Source: Chionis minor (Eukaryota; Chordata; Aves; Charadriiformes; Chionididae). Taken from it: a stretch of 64,000 bases of DNA. A program made the translations under genes and the position numbers. The stretch covers positions 1,200,098 through 1,264,097 of the forward strand of contig VZSF01010416.1 in NCBI GenBank assembly GCA_013398295.1. Direction: 5' to 3'. Numbering within the stretch: position 1 is the stretch's first letter; each line of letters starts with the position of its first letter. This document shows positions 49,032 through 61,358 of the stretch, one piece after another. The notes below the pieces were generated by a model. It ran no database searches. It was given only the letters and a program-made list of their open reading frames with translations, and was not told where the DNA came from.

Positions 49032-52000
49032 GATTAAGATAAAGATTACACTTTAGTGATTGGAGTAGGTGTAATTGTTATTATAAACACCTTTCAACAA
49101 GCTGTTCTACCCTGAGAACAATCCTGCAAGGCTACAATACAATGAATGAAATCAAAGAGAAAAAACATGGATCTGAGTGGCACGAACAAGAATGTCAGTG
49201 GTAGAGAGAGGAAATAGGAAGGAATGAGGTCCTGACATTCACTGCCTAAGACTGTTCAAGCTAGAACGGGCACCACTTCCTCTGTTAGAAGTTGTCTAAC
49301 AGAAAACTATTGGACTAAAGTCCATCAGTTTTGCTTGTGAAAAAACTGAAGTCACTTCAGTAATTCCAGACAGATTATTTTTGATATATAAATGTATGGG
49401 GGAGAAACAATTTCAGTTGTATTTTTGTGCAGTTGCAGTATTAAGACACAAGTACTGCAATCATGTCCAATTAATTGTGCAGAAGAAGAGCTGCTGTAAG
49501 AGAATTCAAAGTGGTGATGCAGTAATCACAAAAAGAAACACTACAAGCTATGGAAATTTGGAATAGAAGTTACATTTAAAAGGAGATATGGAAACAATTA
49601 AAAAGCACTCAGAGAGTCCACTGCATATGCTTTAAGTACATAAGAAAGATTAAAAAAAAAAATTATCTTTTAAAAAAAGCATAACGTAACTTGGGACTAC
49701 CAGCACATCAAAGTTGCAAAGTAGGAGCTCCTAACTCTCCTCCCTGGTACAGGAGATATGACAAAACATGTCTGAGAGCCATCTTGTCATGGGTTATGCT
49801 GGTTTGCGAATCCTGGTGAGAAGAGGCAAGAGGTTCCACTTACTCTTGTCATTAGTTGGTAGTGTGGATTTATATAAACATACATTATTGTTCTGTAGTT
49901 CATACTGAAGAAAATAAGGCTAAAGAAATATGCCCTGAGCTTGGAGCAGATGGGATGTGTGGTAGTTTTGCATTCCTACAGAATTTTTTTTCACCACCAG
50001 TCTGAGAAAGTTCTGCCCTCCAACAAATGAATTTTCCTGTTACTATGAAGAACAAGTTTTGTTTTGCGGAGGGACTGTTGCTATGGTCCCCTTGCCAGGT
50101 GAGGGACAGCCTTGTCAGGGAAATATTTGAATTTAATAGTTTCCAGGTATGACCCTACATTTGATGGCCGGAAGCTTTGTTCAGAAGACACAATAGCAGC
50201 AGTTGTTATATTTTTGTATTTCACGCAGCAGCCATCAATGGAGTTTGGTGTTCAATGGCAGAAAGATTTGCTGTATTGCGAACTAAATGCAACTAATGAG
50301 CAAGACTGAGCTGAAGTAGCCAACAAAAATACTTAAGTTATACAGTAATAAACTTTAATATTAAAATTTACAAAGTTGTCAGCTGCTAACTGATGTAGTT
50401 TATTCTTATAGTAAACTTTCAGATTTAAATTCCAAAGAAAACACAAATGTTTTCTGTCAAATTTGTCAAGCATCAATGCTGTTTTGTTTATACAGTTAGC
50501 ATTTCTTTCAAACAAACATTTCAAAGCACCATTTTTTTCCCCTCCTATTTAAAGAATACTTGGGGAAAAATAATCCACTTAAAAAAACCCTTCCAACTTA
50601 AAGTCTTCTTTTTGGGCACTTCAGTCCACAGCAGCCTCATTTTCTGGGTTCCCTTACTGCTCACTTGCCTCTAATTAGAGCCAAGAGAATAGATCACAGC
50701 GAGTAACTTACTCAACAAATTTAGCTTCCTTTCTGCTCTCCAAATGTCTGCAAGCAGATTGCAATTTCCTCAAAATTGTTCATTATTCAAATTTACTGTA
50801 TATATTTTTTCTCCCTCTGAGTATTTCTCTATGGATTGATCAAGAACAGTTTGCTTTAAGTATTCTGTATTCAAAATCCCAGCTGCCTTCAGTAGTTGTG
50901 ATTAAATATAGAAGTCATGTGATATCATTCCTGCTTCTCAAATGCAAAAGCGTAACTCTTTTTCAGACCCCAATTTGGCAAAGAGCTTAAGCATGTGCCT
51001 AAAATTAAGCCTAAATGTTCTGCACCACAGAGATGAGACTATTTACCTCATTAAAGTTTAACACGCTTTTAAGCACTCTCTTGGATTCAAGCCAAACAGT
51101 ATCTCCTCCCCCCAAACAGCACAAGGAATTTTACTCATTTACTTGGATTATTTGTTCCCCTAGCTCCAGTCTTTTACAAAATGTTTAATATATAGGGCAC
51201 TGCTAAGTTCATGATTTACCTTCACTCTCCCAGCCACATATGCTCTCAGTTACAATGATCTTCCCAGTTTGGGAACTGTTTTAACTAAATACCGTTCTTA
51301 ATTATATGACAGCGCTGAGAACACACTGTATTTAAGATTATTATACGCAAAAGTGCAGACCATACAAGAATCTAATACCCACCCGCTATTTCCAAGCAAA
51401 TTCAGGTGGAACCATCAGAGGGCCCTACTGCTTAAATCCCACTGGCAGCAACCACTTGAAAAATCAGATGGAAATTATGTCTTATAACGGATAGCAGCAG
51501 GTCTCCACGAGGTTACAGGAGAGTCCATTTGATAAAGTTTAACACCTTCACGTCGTGGGAGTTCACACATTGCCTCCCATACATCTGCACCAAGAGATCA
51601 GTGTGTTCCTAGTGGCCTGAGGTGTGAAGCTTTCTCCTGTCCCATGGCAAAAACATTTTCAATTGCTTAATAGCAAGTAAGACCTACATAGAAGGAAAAA
51701 AAAACCAACAAAACCCAACCAAAACCACCAACTTTCCAAAAAGAGAACTAACAACTGTGGAGACAACTGTTTTATGACCATCTAGGTCATAGAATTGCCT
51801 GTCAGTGAAGAATTTTAGCACTGATTTACCAAGCTGTCCATTGGTGTGTTCAGGACGGTGCCCTGACAAACCTCCTAAGAGTTTTCTCTGAAACGCTTTA
51901 GCAAAATTTTACTAAAAGACTACAGGAACATTATATCAAGAGTATATCCAGATTGGGATGCATGAAAACATCTCGCACACAGACATCATTGTTCATATGA

Positions 52001-53972
52001 AATGAATATACAAGTCTGTGCTTACACGTGAGAGAAGCATTTGGGACTCATAGCAAGGTTGTAGCTCAGATGCGTTGCGTTCAACTTAAAGAAGAAATCC
52101 ACAAGCAGCCCAGTGAACCCCAGAGGCTGCAGTCATCCTTACCTCCAAGACCAGGAGCGTGACACAGATGAGGAAACAGCAATTTGCAGAGGGCAGGTCT
52201 GCACCATGAGGAACTTTCCAAATCCTAGCCTAATTCTGGCAAAAAGAAATCAACCTTTTTATCCTAGATCCCCTACTGATCTAGTATTTTGTAGTTCAAC
52301 CCATTCTGGCTGAAGAAACCTCTAAATGGAAATTTAGATTAAACCCAAAAGTTGTTAATCTAACAGCAGCTCTAGAGTAGTACATACACTTGGAACACCG
52401 AAAGGAAGACGTTGAAGTAGAGGCTAGTTGCAGATGAAGGAGATTTTCCTACTAAACTGATTTTTTCATGACTTGTGAGGGTGAAGGATCTCATAAGGCG
52501 GCAGACTAGCTGAATACTTTGAAGAGCTAGAGAGATTATATCTAAGCAATGCCTAAGTGGTCCAAACTATAATCATCAACGTGTTACGTGCCCAACACTG
52601 TGTGTATACATTTTTGGAAAATGTATATATTCTTGGAGCGGTTTTCTCATGGCTAGTGCACCCACGCTGTGTATGATATACGTTCTGATTTTTCATACTT
52701 TCATGTTGGTTTTATATATTTATTTACATACAAGATCGTGCGATGGCCAGTGTATACCTTGCCAAAAAAGCAGCTGATTTTGTCTGACTCAGGACAAGTT
52801 ACACCCCCAAGAGGAATGCTGAGGGTGTATGCCAGATGTTGTATGGGAAAGAACTGATTATGTGTTTTGGAGTGGGCTGCACAGTCCACGGCAGGCAATT
52901 TCCCTCAAAAGTGCAAGGTTCCGCAAAGTAGAAGGCAACAGTGAAGCAAAGTGCAAAAACATCCCTGATGCTTTTCTCATACCTGCTGCTACAACTCAGA
53001 CATGCCCATCATTCAACAAGTGTTATGTGTGGTCTTTCAGGTGCTGCCACTGTGAGCAGGAAGATCAGTGACCATAGGATTTACTTGGGGAGGAGATTGC
53101 AAAGTGACTCAAATCAAAACCTCACTAAAGGCACTTTATGCCGAATGACACAAAACCCCAACCCAAACCAAAACTTTAAGGACAGATAAACCTTGGAGTC
53201 ATTCAGCTTTTGGTCTCGATGACAATGTTCAAACCCTGTTAACACGAGATGCTTCTTCATGGACCGGTGTGTCCAAGCTTATCGTATCCAGCACGAGTTA
53301 CCTGGAGCTGGCATTTGACACTCCTGATGCTTGTATGAGTGATGCCTCGGGTCACTGTCTCAGACTCCGAGTGCAAATCAGCACTGATTTCCAAACAAAT
53401 TCTTAAATAAACACATGCACAAACAGGACTTGCAAACTCATTTAAAAATAAATTAGTGCGTTCAGTGGATGACCAGGAGAGGGTGTCTTCATTGGCTTTC
53501 AGCAGTTCTGTGAGCTAAGAGGTACCCAGGCATTTAGCAAGTATCGCACTGCTGAAACAGAAATCCTCAGCTGGTGGTGGTTTTGAATCTGTCAGTAAGC
53601 AAACAGACAGCTTGAAGATAATCATTCAACAGGAAAAAAAGCCATTTTTAAATAAATATGAAAGAAAAATAGTACACGGACTTTAACAAAACTCAAATCT
53701 CGTAATGCCTCTGAAGATCTGGAAGCGCACAGTAATGCTGGGTGGAACTTAGCATTGCTCAAGGTGCCATCCCTGTAGTGTGACATGTAGATTCTGATCA
53801 CACTGTCAATTCTAATTCAAGCATTTGCTATAGCCTGTATGTCTAGAACTCAAAAATATTTATATACCATCCATTTATGTCGCACCTTACATCCCACAGC
53901 ATCCGAGAGCGCGAGCCAAACTGATACATCAACTACACATGGGGATCACTTCAACCACCACGGAAATGCAAT

Positions 53973-53998
53973 GTTGGACTGTTGGACTGCTGGACTGC
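53973..53998 (+). repeat. Minisatellite-like triplicate of a GTTGGACTG-type 9-mer
   Basis: GTTGGACTG, GTTGGACTG-like and CTGGACTGC follow each other with period 9, three copies in all. Confidence 0.85.
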
Positions 53999-56900
53999 AC
54001 ATGGCAACCCTACGGACCTTTTTATGAGAGGAAATGGCACCAGGTGGCATGCACTGGAAACGTGTTGAGACTAGCCCAAAGGTAATTGCTGAGACTGAGA
54101 TCTGGTGCTAGCACACCGGGAAAGTGGCTCACCACCACTGCTGCATCACCATTCTCCAGGCTGGTTTAATATTCTGCAGGTAGCTTGCAGATTTTTAGGA
54201 CAGCATCCTAGTTTATCTCCCAGTACCTTTTCATTTTGAGCCTATAATTCCCACATATTTGAAAACGGTTTTAATAAAGCGTACACGTCACTTTAAAGTG
54301 GGAACTAATGATACAGCAGATTTTATCCCGTAGAATCCACAGTTTCTAAAATGCATTTTGGTGAAACCTTTGGCAGCTGGAGGTCAGACTGCTTTAGTTG
54401 TATATCAGAAAAGAAAGGACGGACTAATAAATTTATTCGCACTTGAAAAGGCCACAAAAAAAGAAGAAAATGCAAGTGTGAAGCAGTAAATTTTTTAATG
54501 CTTATCAGCTGCAGAAAGGTATCCAAATAATAGACTTCACAGGATAAATTTATGATTCTGCAAATGTTCCCTTCATTTAAATCAGCATCCCAGTGACTTG
54601 ATATCTGCAAATCACCTGAAAATCCTGATGGGCTGAAATACTAAATGCCACAATGGACCATCTCATGTTCATTCTTCCTGGTAAACAGGGAGGAGGATCT
54701 ATCATAATGACACTGAGGCCTTTTGAGGAGCCCAAGGTCTGGCAATTATGCATATGAGGCTGAGTGTTTAAGTCCAATAATGGGGCTTTAGTGATGGATG
54801 GATCATCCCTTCCTGTACTTCTAAGATGCTTGTGATAGCTGAATTGTCCCCAAGTGGCACCCATAAATTTTGGCCTTTCAGAAAAGCCCACATATTGTGT
54901 AGGTATCACCCAAAGCCCTCATTAGTTAGACTGTGACCTTTGCTGCGTGACTATCAGGCAAAAGCCTAGAAAAGGCCTGTGTTCGATTAGCACTGCAATT
55001 TGTTCATTATCTCCTGACAGGAATTTGCAAGTGTCAAAGACAATTCTGTTATGAAAAGGTCAAGATCTGAACGGTGGGGGGAGAGGGCGTCACTTTTAGA
55101 AATTCTCCCCCAGCAGTAGTAACCACCACCTGAATCGTCACCCACATCTTTCTGGGTACCAGGAGCAGGTAAATTGCAATTTCACATAATTCGTCTTCAC
55201 AGGAGTTAAATCACTTCAGGATAAAAATGGGTTTTCTGCTTTTTTACTTAAAATTATGGAAATTGTTTCTGACAGCAAATTGCTCCTAATTAATTTACGG
55301 TCTCTGCTGGGAAAACGCACAGTACTGTTGATTTCTACCTTCTACAGACTTAATTATAAAAAAAGCAAAATTTTCCTAAACTATTAACTTCTGGGCTGCC
55401 AGAATTAAGAGTTATAGAACTGCAAGGGAGGCTGGCTCTGGCATGCAACCAGTCTGAGGTTACACAGCACACTCACAGATAAATGATCCCCTCCAGTATC
55501 ACCCCAGTAATATAAGGAGGATTATCGCCATTTTAGAAGACTCGATTTTGTTTCATTTTGGACAAAAGTAAAGCTTCTACAATTGCAACGTTTGCTGTCA
55601 TGCCACTAAGCTTCCCTATACCTCTGGCCTCGTTTCACTGTAGCCTTCGATGAACTGAGACCTACTGTGGATGATGGACATCCAACGCTGGTTTATCCTT
55701 AGTTCTCAGTTCTCCTGTCCCTCACCTAAGGCTGTGAAGCAGTTAGCAACACTATAAATACCTCTATGATGACAAGCTGTCATGCCACCAATACAGGAAG
55801 GTGAAAAAGTGACTGTCCTGAGAACTCCAGGTTCACCAAATTGTAGAACCCCCATGACAGAGCAAAGGGGACAAGATGGAAAAGAGGTAAAGCTATAGAG
55901 TCACAGTCAGATGAAATGTAGACTGCAGCAATAAAAATTTCATCAGCTGTACCACACAAGAGGGGTTGGGAGGAAGAGAATCATTATTACTTTGAGAAAA
56001 ATGGCATCAGATCTTTAGGGTTGAGGACTGCAAAAACCAATACAAAGGAAAGCGATAAAAGGATTGCAAAATCTTTGTATTAAAATTAGGAGACTAAGAG
56101 GGAGAGATGAATGGTCAAGATCAGGACTAGGCTGCTAGTACTTAAGGGGAGAAAACAGAGAAGAAAAACTCCCTTTTGAGCTATGAACCATGTTTCCAGT
56201 GTAGCCCACCTGCACCTCCTAGACACAACAGAACAGCCTCAAACTGGTGGCTGCAGAGGTCTGAGAGGGACACTGAAATGTTTTCCAGTGTGCAAGGTTA
56301 AAATTCTCTCTTTTCTGATGTTGTCAACTTTGCCATCTAGTCTCCAGCTGAGCTTTGGTGCCAAATTTCCTCATGCCAACACCCACTGTTATCCATTCCC
56401 TCCCTGTTATTTTCTTGAGACACAGTCCATTCAATTACGCTCTATATTGCAATTCAAAACTTGTACTTATCTCTTTGGCAGCTGATGATAAAACCTTTGA
56501 TAGTGCATACTGGCATTGGCAAAATGTCAAAAGACCTACTGTACAAGCACAGAAGATTTGACCCACTTTTGTAATACCACGAGGGTCAGAGTCTTACATT
56601 AAATCCAGTGGGAAAGTTTGGCATGAGCCCATTTGATCCATGATATTTAATTCTATGAGTCAGATTCACTCAGCTGCTATAATTTTCTAATCTGTCCCAT
56701 CACTTGCTGCATGAGAGAAAGTAGCAGCAGATCGTAGAAGAATCTGGAAAATGTTGTTCTAATATTTTTTACATCACTCCTTTGCTGACAGCTATGACAT
56801 TTAAGAGAAGAGAAAGATTGGTGAATGAGAATTCACAGCACTCTTGGTTACCATCAGGGAAACGGCAGCATCGGCACACAGGGGATGTGCATATTATGAA

Positions 56901-59900
56901 AGTACAAACAAATACACTCAATCTTGTTACACTTTAAACCTGAGACTACAGGAAAAGGGGCATTGTTGCCATGAGAGCAAACACTTCATATTCCCATAGA
57001 CAAAAAAACCCCAGTAGAGTTTAAGAGCAAATTAAGGGCAAACAAAAAAACCCTGCAAGAATTTGCATAGTCATTAAAAAAACCAAAACAAAACAAATTC
57101 CTCCCCAAAACCTGCAAAAAACAAAATCAAAAACCCATCCCAAACCCAAGCAATAAAAGCCCAGAAAAAACAAGTTAAGGCTGTGGCTAAGAGAGAATTA
57201 TACAGACATGTGATAAAGCAGGCCAAGCAACCTTGACTCTGTCCTTTTAGTAACAATTTGAAAAACGGTCAAAACAAAAAAAAGGCAAACCACTAGAACT
57301 CAGGATATGCAGGATTACTGTGACAAAAAATGCAAACTCCCATAAAATACGAATATAAAACTGCTCACCCAATAATCTCGTCTTTCCTTTGTTTCTTGTA
57401 AACAAACGCTATTCCAATTTGCTTGCCCTAAGGAGTGTTAATGATTTCATTTTGCAGTAGTAGTTTTTTTTAAAAATGTCAACCAGTGATCAATACTGCT
57501 TCCTACCCACAAAACTTTAAAACGTATACCTCAATTAGACTTGTAAATAAAAATTTATGACATTCATGAAGATATGTTTGATGTTCTTCGCTGTCTCAGG
57601 CAGCAGGCAAACACCACAATCAGAAGTCATCTCAGAAAATTATAACCTACGCTTGGAGTCAGCTGGGGCTCAAATATTACTTCAGGTTACTGCTACCATT
57701 AGAGAAAAAGCCTGAACTGAATGACAATAGCATATCGTACAGTGAGTTCTGCCAATTCAGCTTGAAAGGGAGCACTCCTGAGTTTGGTGTTTAAGAAAAA
57801 AGAAGATAAGAAGTTAATAATTACAAAATGCAACATATCATTTTGAAGGGACTTGAGGGAATTTCTTGATAAAGGGAAATTTACTGTTCCTGTGGATAAA
57901 ATGCAGGATGAGCAAGTGATTCACTACAGATAATAATCTAAAAAGACGTCAAGGATAGCTAATGTGCTATCTGATCAGATACTCGGTTGTGCTGTCGGAT
58001 CAGACCTCAAAACATGTCCCCTTCATCCCAAGGGTATTCCCCAGGGGGCATGCAGAATTATACTGGGAGTTTTGTACTGACAGGCTAAGGTAACGACATG
58101 GGCAGGAATAGTCAACAAAAGCCAACAGCAAGTAAAACTCTTGCCTGCTGCAATGCGTGTGATGTGGGACTGACCCGAAGGACATCTGGCAGCTTCAGCT
58201 GGTGCAGGACGTGGCTGCCTGCCATAGAGGATGAGTAAATGGACAAGAGCATATTGCACCTGCTCTTGGGCTCCTGCTGACTGCCCGTCTCGTTCCAGGT
58301 GCAAACTGAAGTGCTGGTTATTAACTATGAAGTCCTTGGTGATCTAGCAAGTCAACGACCTCAGGACGTCAGACACAAAGGCTTGATTTTCTTATGATCT
58401 TTGTATATGGTAAAACTATTTACCTAACTGAAGTATTCCTTGATCGCCCTCCCAAGTGCCCGGCATCCACAGCGGCAGCCTTCTGGCTTCCCGTTATTGG
58501 TGCTGAAGGTCCCTGGACACAGTGCTCCACCTAACGGTCCATCAGAACATGAACATCTTCCCCTTGGGTTTCATTAGATGAGGCATCTTGGGCTCTGGCT
58601 TTTCTATGACAGCAGGAATCTTTTTAGAAAAATCAAACAATTTTTCATCAAAACTCCAGTATGAGCAACAGTGTTACAGGTAAAGCAGACAGCGTTGAGT
58701 ATGCACTATTTATTTAGAGTTAAGGTTTTGCCTTTCATTTAATGTTGTGACACTTGAATGCTTCTTTGATAGGTACCTTATAAATGTCTGCAACTATAAA
58801 AATGCAACGGGTAAGGTGTAGCAAAAATATTTAGAAAAAGGGGACTGGAAAGAGCAGAAACATACTTCTGTGGCAGTTTACTAGGCAGAGGTCCAGGGCA
58901 GAGGCCGTGACTCCCACAGCCTATTCCTCCGTCTGACACTGAATCGCATTGTACGAGTCATGTACCTCTGCCTGCTAATCATAAGAGATGACAAAACCCC
59001 AAATGATTCTTACATAAAGGCTGAGATTATAAAGTGACAAGTTACAAAGTATACTGCTAATATTAACTCCATTAACATTCGTGAATAACCAACTTTAACA
59101 TGAAAAGATTTCCAACAACCCAAATCCCAAGTGTCAAAACAGCAAGTCATTTTACAAACTGAAGAGAACAACCATCAAGCCTTTCTTGTGCTCAAAAGAG
59201 GAATAACCATCAGGCTCACAGAATATTCCCCACTTTTTCAAATGCTCTCCCCATGCGAGGCTAGGGGACCTGCTAGCCAGTTGTATCTCCTTTACCACTG
59301 TTCTGGGGCTCTATATATGAATGTTTTAAGTCCTGAATTATAGTGGGGGCATAAGATTTCACTATTCTGTCCTACAGGTACAGTGACTAAAGCCAGAATT
59401 TCTCCTGGTTATTTAATTAAGATATCCTAAAGTCAAGTGTTAGGCTACCAAATTCACTAACTTGATCAAAGCCTTCCAAAGGTGAATCTTTATTATTTGT
59501 TAATAAAAGGAACACTTAACAATAATTAACATTGGAGAGAAATTATTGAAGCATATTGCTTGTTGCCAGCACAAATGCTGCAGGACAATGTCAGCTTGGC
59601 AGAGGTCAGTAATAACATTCCTACTTGAATTCGTCCTGACTATTTCGACAGATTAAGGAAAACTGCATCTTCTTTTTTTTTTGCCTGGAGTATGCATGCC
59701 TACAGTAACTCTTGAACCTGTTGAACAATTTCAAGCTATTAGACCAAGGGTAGTAGCCTGCAAAATAAGAAGATCCTTACTTTTTATGAAAACAGGCAGA
59801 CCATTCAAGGATTCAAGGAGAGAGAGACTATTAAAATGTCTTCATCAGGGGAAGATTTGTAGTATGAGCTCACTACTTATTAAACATCAGAAAATCCATA

Positions 59901-61249
59901 CGTGCAAGCAGGCATTATTAATCTTTCTGCTAACAGAGGCACTTATTCTAAAGGGGTACATGGTATTGCTGTGCTTCCAAGATGACAAACTCATTAAATG
60001 TCAAAGTAACTGTTTATACATCAGAAATGGAGCAGACACAGACACTAATAGGGCTTTTTGCGTGCATTAGGTAAGCTGCTTTCCCTCCAAACACGCATCC
60101 CACGCAACTGAATTCCTCAAGCGTGTTTGTGGGTCAGAAGACATTACATCTATAGGATGAAGAGCAAATCTTGGGGAAGCAAAGCAGAGCCAGGCAAAAT
60201 GCAGAATCTCTGCCAGAAAGCTTTTTACACAGACCTCACATGCCTCTGCTGGAAAAGAGGCGAGAGCTTTGCATCTGGCCAGTGCAGCTGCCAAAGCCAC
60301 CCCAAGAGTGAAAGAGAAAAACATAGAGGAGGAATGCCAAGGGCAGCACAAACATCTCCGCCAGCACGAGAACGTGATGCCAAGTGAAGAGTGCAATTGC
60401 ATGCCTCCACCTTGAAAATGGCATGCCTGTTTAATAAAGTAAATTTGGATGAAGGAACAACTTGCCTGGGCACATTTTTTACACGTTTTTAGACTATGTA
60501 AAAAGAATAAGTGACCAAAACACTTGTGTCTGCACCTACAGCAAGCCCAGTGGTAGTGTGAAAGCTGCCAACGTAACTAAATGAAATCTGCATTGATGCC
60601 AACCACAATCCTCAACTGAGCAAAATATTGCAGAGCTTGGCAGCTGGGGTCTCTGATTGTCATTCAAACAGGTGGAGAGGAGTACAAATGAGACCTTAGT
60701 ATCTGGTGATCCCAGAGCCAAAGAATCAATGGATTGAAATGATAGTAGTGCCAGAGATTGCAGAAAACAGTGAAAAGAAAATAATGGACAAGCGTGAAGC
60801 TAAACTAGGGCATGAACATCTAGGGTACACCAGAAAACCTTACATCTCTCAACAACTAAATGGTAAAATCATACTGTATTTCCTATTTGTATTTAGGTCA
60901 TGGACTTTTTTAAGGCATAAATGCACATTAGTGTTAGAATAACCTCTGGAGCAGATGAAGCACATTAACTCTGCAATTCACTGAAGATACAACATCAATG
61001 TTTTCATGTATCCATTTGCAAAAATCCAGATTATTCTTTCCTTTGATCCCTGAAAACAGAAGCCTCAGATGCCTTTGAGAAAATATCCTCATCAATATCG
61101 AAATACTTACAGAGCAGTTTATTACAGGGAGGGAAAAAACTAAAACTGGAAAATGAAGCATTTGAACTGCAGCCTTCCAGTATTCCCTTTAAAACAAAGG
61201 AAAATGGGAGGTATGCAAGTCCACAGGGCATAGCAATAAATTAGACAAC

Positions 61250-61358
61250 TTGGTGGAAGGGTAGTGGAAGGTGTCCCTGACCACATCAGGGGGATGGAAC
61301 TGGATGATCTTTAAGGTCCCTTCCAACTCTAACTATTCTATTTTATGACTCTGTGAAC
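61250..61358 (+). mobile_element. Short CR1 LINE 3'-end fragment
   Basis: Plus orientation. GGAACTGGATGATCTTTAAG and CCCTTCCAACTCTAAC lead into degenerate octamers ATTCTATTTTATGACTCTGTG. It is about 110 bases, heavily 5' truncated, with mutated terminal repeats. Confidence 0.88.

Larger units (their letters stand above)
44009..61249. other. Long non-coding stretch with enhancer-like AT-rich blocks
   Basis: I see no recognisable exon, tRNA or young transposon. Homopolymers lie at 47721-47735 and 49005-49031, a short triplicated 9-mer at 53973-53998, and A/C-rich low-complexity runs around 46050-46087 and 57000-57130. Blocks at 54580-55330 and 59380-59660 have the look of conserved noncoding sequence and are described as findings. 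Open frames up to 172 codons (47759-48277) lack any recognisable motif. Confidence 0.55.

Noticed and set aside
53839..54027. Plus-strand 62-codon frame over the GTTGGACTG triplicate
   Set aside because: The end of the frame is created by the short tandem repeat; no other coding sign.
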